Of a DNA stretch of 64,000 bases, positions 36,007-44,638 are shown one piece after another (the stretch's first letter is position 1; each line of letters starts with the position of its first letter). The notes under the pieces are model-generated. The model searched no databases, was not told the DNA's origin, and saw only the letters and a program-made list of their open reading frames with translations. The stretch lies in NCBI RefSeq assembly GCF_947500045.1, contig NZ_CANMQQ010000007.1:1-64000 (forward strand), in the 5' to 3' direction. The translations under genes and the position numbers were made by a program. Origin of the DNA: an uncultured Ruegeria sp. (GTDB lineage Bacteria; Pseudomonadota; Alphaproteobacteria; Rhodobacterales; Rhodobacteraceae).

Positions 36007-37895
36007 TGAGTTTGCACCTCTTTCACCGGCTGCGATTTGCTTTGCGCAGCGAGACGAATGGGCGCGTTCCGCGCGCCATAACCGGCATAGCCCATGCGGC
36101 GTTCAACAATTTCGAAGAAGAAGCCGTTAAAGATCGGGCGGCTGTAGATCTGAAAATACTCGGCACCCGCTGCCCGGTCGTAGAGAATGTTACCCCGGCG
36201 CAGTTGGGCGACTAAATCGTCATCCAACCCGAAAGCCGCCTGCAGATCGGCATAGTAGTTTTCCGGGATCGTCAGGCTGGGAAAGCCGGACTTGCGCAGC
36301 TGATCCGACGTTTCGAAAATGTCGTCCGACCGGAAAGCAATGTGCTGAACTCCGGCCCCAAAACCGTCTTCAAGGAACGAAGCCGCCAGTGTTCGACGCC
36401 CAACTGCCCCATTCAGGTTTAAGCGCACTTCGCCTTCGGGACTTTCGATAGCCTGGCTTTGCACGACACCGGACGGGTCGGCGACGTTCACGATCGGGGA
36501 TTTTGCCATCTCAAAAGTCGAAATGTAGTAGAGCAGCCAGCTTTGCATCTCATCGTGACGCATCGTCTGTGCCAGATGGTCTATACGACGCAGACCGGCG
36601 GGCTGGGTCGCTTTGGTCTTGGCGACTGGCTCGAACTCGATGTCCCAGACCCGATGCAGATCGGATTTCTCATCGATGAAATGAACGACGTTGCCACCGA
36701 CGCCCCGAATGGCCGGGATGTCCAGTTCCCCTGTTCCCACTGGCTGAGAGAAATTCGGCGCGCCCAACGCAGTCGCGCGCTGAACCGTTTGATCCGCATC
36801 CCTGACACGCAACCCCATGTCACAAACCGAGGGGCCGTGGCCCAGGAACGCCGAATGGGCAAAACCTTCCTTTTCGGTATTCACAACGATGTTTATCGCG
36901 CCCTGCCGCCACAACTCGACGGACTTGCTCACATGCTTTCGTTCCATTCGAAAACACATTGCTGACAGCATATCTGCCAGTTGCGCGCCGCTTACTTCAT
37001 CAGCTGTAAATTCGACGAACTCAAAGCCTGACGCATAGACGCGTTCCGGCAGGTCCGGGATGCCGAAATCGGTTCCCGGCTCGGTCCGGGAAACCTCATC
37101 TAACAGGTTCACCAGCGACCTGTAGCTGTCTCGGGCCAGTGTTCGGCCACCGGGTTGAGGAGCTGCTTCGTTGACGCGCGCAATGGACCAAGGCCCCTTG
37201 TACCCGGCGCGGGACAACACCCGTACGAAGCCAGCAAGGTTCAGCGACCCAAGCCCTGGTAGAAGCCCAAAGTGACGTTTGAGCCGACGTATGTCCATCT
37301 CAAGCCGGGGTGCATCGGACAGTTGCACATGGAATAGCCGCTCTCCGGGAATGTCCCGAAGGCGGGCGGGTTTGGACCCGTCGGCAAGCGCGAAGAATGA
37401 GTTCAACGCCAACCCCAGATGAGGGCTGTCGATGGCTTCAACGACGCGTAACGCCTGCTCATCCGAGTGAATAAGATCCGACCAGGGCAAACCCACATAG
37501 GCCAGACGCAGCCCCATCTCTTTCGCGATTTTGGCCGCCTCGCCCAGGTCTGCGATTACCTGTTCTTCGGTAGCAGTGGCATCGACCTCGAAGGCAGACC
37601 CGATTAGCAGCAGATCCGTACCCAACTCGCTCATCAGGTCGAGTTTGCGCTTCAGCCGATCAAAGGCGCGCTCCCGTCCGGCGTCGGCCTGGCCTTCAAG
37701 GTTTTGGAAGGATTGTAGCAGGCAAATCTTCAGGCCGAGGTCCGATGCAATTTCGCGGACTTGCGATGGCGGTTCGTCAAAAGCGGTCAAATCCGGTTCG
37801 TGTAATTCGACACCCCTGAATCCCGCGTCAGCGATAGCACTCAGTTTTGCGGCCAGATCACCGGGGATCGACGTTGTCGAAACCGAGAGGCACAT
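36003..37895 (-). CDS. QuiC1-like TIM-barrel/HPPD fusion with degenerate dehydratase site
   Basis: 630 residues from ATG at 37895, which overlaps the dctM stop by one base (TAATG). Residues 1-270 are a sugar-isomerase/3-dehydroshikimate-dehydratase barrel, residues 290-610 two VOC domains like 4-hydroxyphenylpyruvate dioxygenase. In active two-domain enzymes such as Pseudomonas QuiC1 the barrel metal is held by Glu134, Asp165, Gln191 and Glu239. Here, at the same numbers, residues are Val134 (YVGLPW), Asn165 (LALNSFF), Gln191 (VQLSDAP) and Ala239 (SIARV), so the dehydratase site looks dead. The HPPD-type facial triad is intact: His440 (RIDH), His518 (VQHIAF) and Glu595 (FFFEIVE). An oxygenase role is therefore more likely than dehydratase. 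Confidence 0.87.
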   Translation of the reverse strand: MCLSVSTTSIPGDLAAKLSAIADAGFRGVELHEPDLTAFDEPPSQVREIASDLGLKICLLQSFQNLEGQADAGRERAFDRLKRKLDLMSELGTDLLLIGSAFEVDATATEEQVIADLGEAAKIAKEMGLRLAYVGLPWSDLIHSDEQALRVVEAIDSPHLGLALNSFFALADGSKPARLRDIPGERLFHVQLSDAPRLEMDIRRLKRHFGLLPGLGSLNLAGFVRVLSRAGYKGPWSIARVNEAAPQPGGRTLARDSYRSLVNLLDEVSRTEPGTDFGIPDLPERVYASGFEFVEFTADEVSGAQLADMLSAMCFRMERKHVSKSVELWRQGAINIVVNTEKEGFAHSAFLGHGPSVCDMGLRVRDADQTVQRATALGAPNFSQPVGTGELDIPAIRGVGGNVVHFIDEKSDLHRVWDIEFEPVAKTKATQPAGLRRIDHLAQTMRHDEMQSWLLYYISTFEMAKSPIVNVADPSGVVQSQAIESPEGEVRLNLNGAVGRRTLAASFLEDGFGAGVQHIAFRSDDIFETSDQLRKSGFPSLTIPENYYADLQAAFGLDDDLVAQLRRGNILYDRAAGAEYFQIYSRPIFNGFFFEIVERRMGYAGYGARNAPIRLAAQSKSQPVKEVQTQ

Positions 37896-39190
37896 TATCC
37901 CTGATATCCAAACATACGCGGCAACCACAGGACCAGATCCGGCATCAGCATCATTATGACCAGGGCGAAGATGAGAACCGCGAGGAAGGCCCAGATTTCG
38001 GAGATGATTTCGCGCAGCGGAATGTCCGTCACGGCGTTGATCACAAAGAGTAGAATGCCATAAGGCGGAGTGATCAGGCCGATCATCGAGTTCACGACGA
38101 CCAGCACTCCGAAATGCACCAGATCAATCCCAAGCGCTTCGCAGGTGGGAATGAACAGTGGCACAATCACCAGGATGATCGTCGTCGCGTCCAAGACACA
38201 TCCCAGCGCGAGGATCAGCAGATTGACGAGGATCAGGAAGACAATTGGGCTGACATCTGAGCCTTCTAGCAGAGCCGAGATCGACTGCGGAATCTGTTCT
38301 TGGATTACGATGAAGTTCAGAATAAACGCGCCACCGATAACCACCCCAACGGCGGCAGACGAACGGGCACTATCGACGAACACCTGATAAAGACCACGGA
38401 AGGTCAGTGCCCGGTAGAACAACGCCGCCAATAGCAACGCGTAGAAAGCAGCAACTGCGGCGGCCTCTGTCGGAGTGGTGACACCGCCATAGATGCCGTA
38501 CAGCAGGATTGCGGGCATCAGCAGTGCTGGAAACGCGTTGGCGGTTTTTGCCGGCAACTCGCGCAGCGGAACAGGTTCTTCCAATGCAAAGTTCCGCTTT
38601 CCAGCCAGATAGTAGTTCATCGCCATGAGGACCACACCCATGATCAGACCCGGCAGAATACCTGCCAGGAACAGGGACCCGATGGAGGCTTTTGAGACAA
38701 GCGCATATAGGACCATCGGGATCGAGGGCGGAATGATCGGACCGATTGTGGCCGAGGCGGCGGTGATCGCTGCTGCATAGCCACGGCTATAGCGACCGTC
38801 CTTAGTCATCATCTCAATAATGATCTTGCCGATCCCCGCCGCATCCGCGACGGCCGAGCCGGACATGCCGGAAAAGATCAACGATGCCACAACATTGACG
38901 TGCCCAAGACCACCCTTGAAACGCCCGACCGCTGCGACGCAGAAGTTCAGCAGGCGGTCCGTGATCGACCCCGCGTTCATGATATTGGCTGCGACGATGA
39001 ACAAAGGCACGGCAAGCAGGATCGTGCTTTTATAGAAGCCTTGCAGGATCTTTTCACCCGCGAGAGCGACGTCCAATCCGGCGGTGCCCAAATACACCAA
39101 AGAGGCCAAGAGGATAGAATAGCCGATAGGCGTGCCGATACCTGCCAGAAGAAAAAGTGCGAGCAGGCAGGAAAGAAGTTCAAAACTCAT
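37895..39190 (-). CDS. dctM: TRAP transporter large permease (DctM)
   Basis: 431 residues, about 12 membrane segments. Typical DctM stretches are FSGMSGSAVADAAGIGKIIIEMM, PPSIPMVLYALVS and GLITPPYGILLF. It overlaps the dctQ gene by four bases (ATGA) and is followed in the operon by the QuiC1-like gene. It forms the ion-coupled translocation subunit for the substrate of this cluster. Confidence 0.95.
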   Translation of the reverse strand: MSFELLSCLLALFLLAGIGTPIGYSILLASLVYLGTAGLDVALAGEKILQGFYKSTILLAVPLFIVAANIMNAGSITDRLLNFCVAAVGRFKGGLGHVNVVASLIFSGMSGSAVADAAGIGKIIIEMMTKDGRYSRGYAAAITAASATIGPIIPPSIPMVLYALVSKASIGSLFLAGILPGLIMGVVLMAMNYYLAGKRNFALEEPVPLRELPAKTANAFPALLMPAILLYGIYGGVTTPTEAAAVAAFYALLLAALFYRALTFRGLYQVFVDSARSSAAVGVVIGGAFILNFIVIQEQIPQSISALLEGSDVSPIVFLILVNLLILALGCVLDATTIILVIVPLFIPTCEALGIDLVHFGVLVVVNSMIGLITPPYGILLFVINAVTDIPLREIISEIWAFLAVLIFALVIMMLMPDLVLWLPRMFGYQG

Positions 39191-39762
39191 TTGCTTGCGT
39201 CCTCGTCGTCTTCACCGTCGACTCGGGGATGATCGTCAACCACGTTATATCCCACGACCATTTCAAGTTCGGTTTTTGGTGGGCCGTTGCGCATGATGTC
39301 AAAGAACAGCCATGCATACCGCGCGGCGACAACCAGCATGAACACGGCATAGATCGAAAACACGGTGCGCAGTGGTATCTTCTCACCCGAGAAGGGATTG
39401 CGCACGGTCGCGGTTTTGCGGATTTTCATCCAGTCGATGTAGTCCCACGTCGGCAGGAAGCTGTAGAGCATTCCAACCACGATCGCCGCAGCCGCCAACA
39501 TCGCAAAGACCTGACGTACGCGTCGGGGCACAGACAAATAGATGATGTCGAATTTCACGTGATCCCGCTCACGCACGATGAAAGCGCAGCTGAAGAAGAT
39601 CACCCAGACCCAGAGGATGCCGATCAGTTCAAGCGTCCAACCAGCGGGCGTGAAGAAGTACCGCAGGAGAATTTGCAGCAGGAAGATCAGGAAGATTGCC
39701 GCCAGCATCCCGCCGGCAATCGCTTCGGTCAGTCGGGAGAACCCCTTGATAAAGGCTTTCAT
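39187..39762 (-). CDS. dctQ: TRAP transporter small permease (DctQ)
   Basis: 191 residues with four membrane segments and the DctQ middle motif LELIGILWVWVIFFSCAFIVRERDH. Follows the binding-protein gene by 30 bases. Partner of DctM. Confidence 0.93.
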   Translation of the reverse strand: MKAFIKGFSRLTEAIAGGMLAAIFLIFLLQILLRYFFTPAGWTLELIGILWVWVIFFSCAFIVRERDHVKFDIIYLSVPRRVRQVFAMLAAAAIVVGMLYSFLPTWDYIDWMKIRKTATVRNPFSGEKIPLRTVFSIYAVFMLVVAARYAWLFFDIMRNGPPKTELEMVVGYNVVDDHPRVDGEDDEDASK

Positions 39763-39792
39763 TACGGTTCTCCCTCCCTAGTTTTACAGAAC

Positions 39793-40803
39793 TCAGTTGC
39801 CCAGAGCGTTGATCTGTTCCAGCACACCGTCCGGCCAGGAACCGGCGAACTCGCTCTCAAGATACATGGATTGCACTTGATCGCGGAAAGCCGCGAGATC
39901 GGGCTCGTAGACTTCCATGCCTTGCTCCTTGAGGAAGCTGACGAGGTCCTCTTCTTTCTGCAGCTGTTTCTGGCGACCCGATTCCGCCGCTGCATCAGCT
40001 GCGGCTTGAACCTTTTTTTGCTGCTCTGGCGTCAGCCCGTCCCAAACCTCTTTGCCAATGGCGATATAGTTAAGGTCCACCAGATGCGACGTTAGAACGA
40101 TCTGATTTGTCACTTCATAAAACTTGGCATCCACCACGGTCGGCAGCGGGTTGTCCTGACCGTCAACAGCACCGGTCGACAGAGCTGTATAAACCTCTGA
40201 GAAGGCCATTGGTGTCGGGGCCGCGCCCAGAGCCTTGCCAAGGAACTGCCACGCATCAGTGCCCGGCATCCGTAGGTTCACACCTTCCAGGTCCGCGGGC
40301 GTCGAAACCGTCAGTTCATCCTTGGGCTGGCGAAGGTTCACCTGGCGGCGGCCCAAATACATGACTGACAGCAGTTTGACGCCCAGTTCTTCTTCAGCCT
40401 TTTGCTTGAAGGCATCCATCAAGGGATCGTTGAATACGGCAACCTGATGCGCTGCGTCCTGGTGGACATAACCGGCTGTAAAGATCGAAAACTCGGGGAA
40501 GAACTGGGCCAGTTCCTGCGCCGAAGTAATCGACATTTCCAGGTTACCTCGGCTGATGGCGTCCAGCTCAGTGCCTTGGGCGAAGATGGTGCCGTTATAG
40601 CTGGGCTCATAACTTGCGAAATCGGCAACCATCGGAGCGAAAACCTCGGCCAAAGCGACCGAACGCTGATCTGTCTCCGATCCTGACGTTGCGAGGCGTA
40701 GTTGCACTTTGTCTTCCGCCAGCGCACCACTTGTTGCGCTAAACAGGACACCGGTTGCGACCAGGGCTGACACAGCAGCCCGGCGGGTAAGTTTGGTAAT
40801 CAC
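39793..40803 (-). CDS. dctP: TRAP transporter substrate-binding protein (DctP)
   Basis: 336 residues from GTG at 40803, chosen for GGGAGGAG five bases upstream. Signal peptide with LTRRAAVSALVATGVLFSATSGALA. The DctP fold shows MPGTDAWQFLGKALGAAPTPMAFSEVYTALSTGAVDGQDN in pieces; the Arg in NLRMPG is the residue that usually binds the substrate carboxylate, so the substrate is probably an organic acid. First gene of the long operon 32155-40803, behind the palindromic operator at 40889. Confidence 0.93.
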   Translation of the reverse strand: MITKLTRRAAVSALVATGVLFSATSGALAEDKVQLRLATSGSETDQRSVALAEVFAPMVADFASYEPSYNGTIFAQGTELDAISRGNLEMSITSAQELAQFFPEFSIFTAGYVHQDAAHQVAVFNDPLMDAFKQKAEEELGVKLLSVMYLGRRQVNLRQPKDELTVSTPADLEGVNLRMPGTDAWQFLGKALGAAPTPMAFSEVYTALSTGAVDGQDNPLPTVVDAKFYEVTNQIVLTSHLVDLNYIAIGKEVWDGLTPEQQKKVQAAADAAAESGRQKQLQKEEDLVSFLKEQGMEVYEPDLAAFRDQVQSMYLESEFAGSWPDGVLEQINALGN

Positions 40804-40888
40804 TTTGCTCCTCCCTGAGACATCATGATGCTTCTTTTTGACGATTCCAAGTTTTGACCTATTTTGGACATTTTGCAAGATGTTTTAC

Positions 40889-40905
40889 AAAATATCTGAT
40901 ATTTT
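40889..40905. promoter_or_regulatory. palindromic operator AAAATATC-T-GATATTTT
   Basis: Seventeen-base palindrome 86 bases upstream of the dctP start, identical in its core to 32052-32070. It overlaps the stop of the Gfo/Idh gene at 40904 by two bases. Most likely operator for the TRAP operon. Confidence 0.7.
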
Positions 40906-41986
40906 ATACCATCGTTACATTTGCCACAGGTGTCTTTTGAAAGGATTCGATCCTGATCACCTCGCCAGTTCTGCAGGAATTCTGTATGGCTTCAATAACT
41001 TGAAGTGTTCGAAAGCCTTCCCATCCGGACACAATCGGATCTGCTTCGTGCCGAGCAACTTCAACAAAGTGCCTGAGTTGATTGACCAACGGGTCAGATG
41101 CACCTTTCTTCAGCGCCGTTGACGAAATTGACGTCCACCAATCCCTTTGCCCGCCCTGGTAGCTCCATAGTCGGAGATCCGGGACAGACAACGACCCATG
41201 TGAGCCCCCAATCATGTAGCTGCTTTCGGTGGTGGACGGGTAAATTGGATATTCCTGAGATGTCATCTCCCAGCTCCACGGAGCAACGATGCTGTCAGAA
41301 ACACTTATGGTGCCAATCGCTCCGCCTTCGAATGTCAACAGCGCTCCGGCAACATCTTCGTTGTCATAACCGCGCTGTGAAACAGCAGATTGTGCCTGGA
41401 CGGTTATGACCTCTCCGGCCAGATGCCTTAAAAGATCAACGTCATGAACCAGATTGACCGAGATGGGACCTGCCCCCGGTTTCTTTCGCCAGGGAGCGGC
41501 ATCAAAATACTCGTCGGGCTTATAAAACCAACAGTTCGCATGGACTGCTCGGACATCACCGATCTTCCCGCTTGCAATCGCTTCTTTGGCTGACTTGATC
41601 AGTGGATTGTGTCGACGATGATGCCCAACCATGAGCGGCACATTTGCCTTCTCGGCCTGCTGAACAAGCTCCAGGGCTGCAATGGCTTCCACGGCAATTG
41701 GCTTTTCGACAAGAACGGGGCAACCGTGTCGAACACACGTAAGGCCTTGTTCTACATGAAGTGTCGTCGGAGTCGCAAGCACAGCGCCATCCGGCGATTG
41801 GTTTGCAAACATCTCCTCGAGGGTCTCGTAACACTCAACCCCATGCTCATCGGCATATGCGCGGCCTTCGTCGCTGGGATCGACGACCGCCACAAGATCG
41901 ACATGACGCAACGCTCGAATTGCGTCTGCGTGGCGGCGTCCAACAAGGCCAATGCCGACTATGGCAACGCGAAAGTTCTTAGACAC
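40904..41986 (-). CDS. Gfo/Idh/MocA-family oxidoreductase
   Basis: 360 residues from GTG at 41986 with AGGAAG upstream. Rossmann motif AIVGIGLVGRRHADAI at about 8-23, active-site Lys in VLVEKPIAVEAIA, and ISVNLVHDVDLLRHLAGE in the substrate domain, where Asp and His usually act. Third dehydrogenase of the cluster and transcribed from the divergent region shared with the GntR gene. It was probably brought under the same regulator. Confidence 0.9.
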   Translation of the reverse strand: MSKNFRVAIVGIGLVGRRHADAIRALRHVDLVAVVDPSDEGRAYADEHGVECYETLEEMFANQSPDGAVLATPTTLHVEQGLTCVRHGCPVLVEKPIAVEAIAALELVQQAEKANVPLMVGHHRRHNPLIKSAKEAIASGKIGDVRAVHANCWFYKPDEYFDAAPWRKKPGAGPISVNLVHDVDLLRHLAGEVITVQAQSAVSQRGYDNEDVAGALLTFEGGAIGTISVSDSIVAPWSWEMTSQEYPIYPSTTESSYMIGGSHGSLSVPDLRLWSYQGGQRDWWTSISSTALKKGASDPLVNQLRHFVEVARHEADPIVSGWEGFRTLQVIEAIQNSCRTGEVIRIESFQKTPVANVTMV

Positions 41987-42095
41987 TCTACTTCCTTCCG
42001 GAGGGTCCGGAAAAATACCGAAACCTGTGTTTGCGACCGAGCTGTATTGCTCAACTTGGCCACGACCGTATTGTTGTTTTTACGATTCCGCAATA

Positions 42096-42110
42096 ATGTA
42101 TGATATTTTT
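42096..42110. promoter_or_regulatory. degenerate copy of the ATATC/GATAT operator
   Basis: The stretch ATGTATGATATTTTT keeps the right half (TGATATTTTT) of the sites at 32052 and 40889. It lies in the divergent promoter between the Gfo/Idh gene and the GntR gene, so it may be an autoregulatory site. Confidence 0.4.
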
Positions 42111-42195
42111 ATTTCTACCATACATCACATTGGATTGCTGATAACTCTGAAAAATGGTACTTGGGGGAGGAATCTAAAAATATCGGGTGAAAAGC

Positions 42196-42849
42196 ATGGC
42201 GAAACAGCCGTCTACAATAGGTGCAAGCACCTATCAGCGCATCAAACGAGATATCATCTTCGGAGAGTTGCAGCCCGGCTCCAAACTGAAGCTGGACGCA
42301 TTGAAAGAGCGCTACTCGGCAAGTCTTTCGACACTTCGTGAAACCCTCAACAGGCTTGCCAGCGACGGGTTTGTAGAAGCGCCGGAACAACGGGGCTTCC
42401 TGGTCACTCCGGTCTCCCGCGAAGATCTGACTGAAATAGCCGAATTACGCGTCCTGTTGGAGTGCCACGCGCTGGAATTGTCGATTGCGAGCGGCGACAC
42501 GGATTGGGAAGGGAACCTGGTTGCTGCGCATCATAAGCTGCACTTGATTGAGCAGCAGCTTCTCAAGGGCGACGATTCCGAGAAAGAGACTTGGAAACGG
42601 TATGATTGGGAGTTCCATCAAGCGATGATCGCGGCCTGCAACTCCAAGAACCTCCTGTCTCTGCATTCAATTATCTACGACAAATACCTGCGGTATCAGA
42701 TGCTCGTGCTGACCTATCGCGGCGAAGACGCCGTTAAGGAGCACAAGGGCATGTTCGACGCTGCGTTGACCAGAGACGCCAATACGGCCAAAAAGCTTTT
42801 GGAAGATCACATCCGAAACGGCCTCGCTCATACCTTGGAGGCGATGTAG
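42196..42849 (+). CDS. GntR-family regulator, FCD subfamily
   Basis: 217 residues from ATG at 42196 (a GTG three codons earlier is possible; neither has a strong ribosome site). Winged helix LKERYSASLSTLRETLNRLASDGFV at about 35-60 and FCD ligand domain (ELRVLLECHALELSIA; DWEFHQAMIAAC with the metal-site residues). Divergent from the third Gfo/Idh gene and near the TRAP operon, it is the best candidate to bind the ATATC/GATAT palindromes. Confidence 0.88.
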   Translation: MAKQPSTIGASTYQRIKRDIIFGELQPGSKLKLDALKERYSASLSTLRETLNRLASDGFVEAPEQRGFLVTPVSREDLTEIAELRVLLECHALELSIASGDTDWEGNLVAAHHKLHLIEQQLLKGDDSEKETWKRYDWEFHQAMIAACNSKNLLSLHSIIYDKYLRYQMLVLTYRGEDAVKEHKGMFDAALTRDANTAKKLLEDHIRNGLAHTLEAM

Positions 42850-43158
42850 GTCATTCCCCCTTGCCGCAATTGCGACGGCCTTCAACGTAGGACAACTCGG
42901 TGAAGACCAATTTCTTTAGATCGAATTCAACAGGCAAGGTACTTCTGCGACGATTGACCTTTCTGCCTACCTCTCGAAGGTCGCGGCACCCTTGTTTTAC
43001 AGAGGATTAATGTAGGGGGGTGTCCAAGACGAACCTCCACCACCATAATTTCCTTTAAAATCAGGCGATTGCGGTTATCACCCAAAATCCTCCCAGCGGG
43101 CTTCCCGCCGGGACTGCAATGGGACTGCAGCCTGGCTGTAGGGAATCTAACCCGGCCC
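42850..43158. other. intergenic; tRNA-like 3' fragment possible
   Basis: About 310 bases without a gene. The stretch ACCTCCACCACCA near 43035 looks like the 3' end of a tRNA and could be an old attachment site next to island debris, but there is no tRNA body. A hairpin of GCGGG...CCCGC type lies near 43100. Confidence 0.35.
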
Positions 43159-43526
43159 TAACCGATTGTCCTGTCTATAAAATCGAATCCTCGATCGGAC
43201 TGTATACAGAACAGACATTGACCGCCGCTGGCGTCAGCCCATGCGTCGCCTATCTGGCGCTTGGCTTCTTCCGAGTCGAAGAGATGCGCACCCTTGTATT
43301 CGATAACCAAGAGTCGCCCTGCGTCGAGCATCGCTACAAAATCCGAATAGAACTTTTTTGTGCGGTAACTGGAGCCAGAAAGAAGTTTTATTGTTCTCTA
43401 CATTCCGCATCCAGTATTCCACGGCATCCAACTGGTCCAGAAAGACAACGCACTCGACCTCCTTGTCTTCGGCTTTCAAGTCGCCAATCAACGAGGTGTA
43501 GGGGAATATAGCCCTGTATCATAGGG
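43159..43526 (-). pseudogene. type III restriction enzyme (Res subunit), C-terminal fragment
   Basis: On the minus strand, IFPYTSLIGDLKAEDKEV, VVFLDQLDAVEYWMRN and NNKTSFWLQ run in one frame to about 43375, then in the next frame FYSDFVAMLDAGRLLVIEYKGAHLF, AKRQIGDAW and CLFCIQSDRGFD continue to TAG at 43159. This is the C-terminal nuclease part of a type III / DEAD-helicase restriction subunit (the D...EYKG motif is its catalytic core). Everything upstream and the Mod gene are missing. Confidence 0.75.
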
Positions 43527-43544
43527 CGTAGGCCACCCGATAAA

Positions 43545-43700
43545 ATCATCGAGTACGACATGCTTCGCTATTTCAGGTGTAACCGGATTGAGATCATGTT
43601 TGGTCGTCTGAAAGATTGGTAGTGCGTGACCACCTGCTATGACCGATGACTAGAAGTCATCCGATTTGCAATCGACCTCGCAGCTACCGTCATGTTCTGA
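43545..43700 (+). pseudogene. IS5-family transposase, 3' fragment
   Basis: In one frame the sequence reads DMLRYFRCNRIEIMFGRLKDW, with a stop, then CVTTCYDR, a stop, LEVIRFAIDLAATVMF and a final stop at 43698-43700. This corresponds to the conserved end of IS5/IS427 transposases (R-x-x-IE-x-MFGRLKDWRR, RYDRC, AIALAATVIF). It sits directly beside the restriction-gene fragment. Confidence 0.7.
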
Positions 43701-43761
43701 CTAGGTGTCTTCAGCCTAAAATAAAGGTTTGCTTCAGTATCTCAATCATCCCCAATAGCAT

Positions 43762-44628
43762 TCAGACACTGGCAAGCTTCACATCGAACTTTACGTGCAA
43801 GAAAGGTTCAGTGATCTTGCCAGAAAGCTCCATGCCTTCAGGAAATTCTGAAGCCGGCCTTTCAACATAAGTCATCACCAGATCATCCCGAACACCAAAC
43901 ACTGTGTCCTGATCCAGATAAGGATCATCATCTGGAAAGATCTCTGTAACCAGAGAACGATAGCCCGGTGCCTTGACGATATAGTGCAGGTGCGACGGTC
44001 TCCACGGGTGGCGACCGCAAGCGCGTAGTATATCCCCGACCGGCCCATCAGACGGTACGGTGTATTCCACCGGCTTGACGGTCGTGAATGCATACTTACC
44101 GTCCTCGCCGGTAGTCATCAGGCCATGAAAAGAATAGGTGTCCTGTTCTTCATCCTGGCTTGCATACATCCCATTTGGCGCCGTTTGCCAGATGTCGAGT
44201 TCAGCGCCGGCAATCGGATTACCCTCGACATCCCGGATAACGCCTTCGGCAAGCAGAACCGGCCCACCGTAGTGACGCTTCATATCACCACCGATTGGCA
44301 ACGCTGGTGCGCCAGAGACGTGAAAAGGACCAAGAACAGAAGAGCTTGTGGCGTCTGGAGTTGAATGGAGCATGTCCACCAGCGATGACAGGCCCAATAC
44401 GTCCGAGGCCAAGACAAACTCATGCCTGTCTTCGGTTTCCACAGCGGCGCATCCCTCCAAGAATGCAATTCCCGTGCGCCATTCGTCATGCGTCAGGTTG
44501 GTTTCACGGGCGAAATCGTGGAGGTGCCTAACCATAGACCCCATGACTTCACGCATCCTCGGATCGGTGTCTTTGGACAGGTATCCCATGAACACGTCGG
44601 TGATATTGTCTTTGGTGACAGAGCGCAT
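43762..44628 (-). CDS. intradiol ring-cleavage dioxygenase (hydroxyquinol/catechol 1,2-dioxygenase family)
   Basis: 288 residues. N-terminal helical dimer domain and beta-sandwich with the four ferric ligands: Tyr in NGMYASQD, Tyr in KPVEYTVPSDGP, and His, His in RPSHLHYIV. The length and the N-terminal domain (MVRHLHDFARETNLTHDEW) fit hydroxyquinol 1,2-dioxygenases, which open 1,2,4-trihydroxybenzene to maleylacetate; catechols are the alternative. Followed 10 bases upstream by a TRAP transporter operon (minus strand order dctP, dctQ, dctM, dioxygenase). Confidence 0.87.
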   Translation of the reverse strand: MRSVTKDNITDVFMGYLSKDTDPRMREVMGSMVRHLHDFARETNLTHDEWRTGIAFLEGCAAVETEDRHEFVLASDVLGLSSLVDMLHSTPDATSSSVLGPFHVSGAPALPIGGDMKRHYGGPVLLAEGVIRDVEGNPIAGAELDIWQTAPNGMYASQDEEQDTYSFHGLMTTGEDGKYAFTTVKPVEYTVPSDGPVGDILRACGRHPWRPSHLHYIVKAPGYRSLVTEIFPDDDPYLDQDTVFGVRDDLVMTYVERPASEFPEGMELSGKITEPFLHVKFDVKLASV

Positions 44629-44638
44629 CTTGGCCTCC

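Noticed and set aside
36003-37895. Annotating the fusion simply as 3-dehydroshikimate dehydratase
   Set aside because: Three of four barrel metal ligands are replaced, so the name would be misleading.
43035-43047. A tRNA gene ending in CCACCACCA
   Set aside because: No cloverleaf can be drawn upstream; only a possible attachment-site remnant remains.
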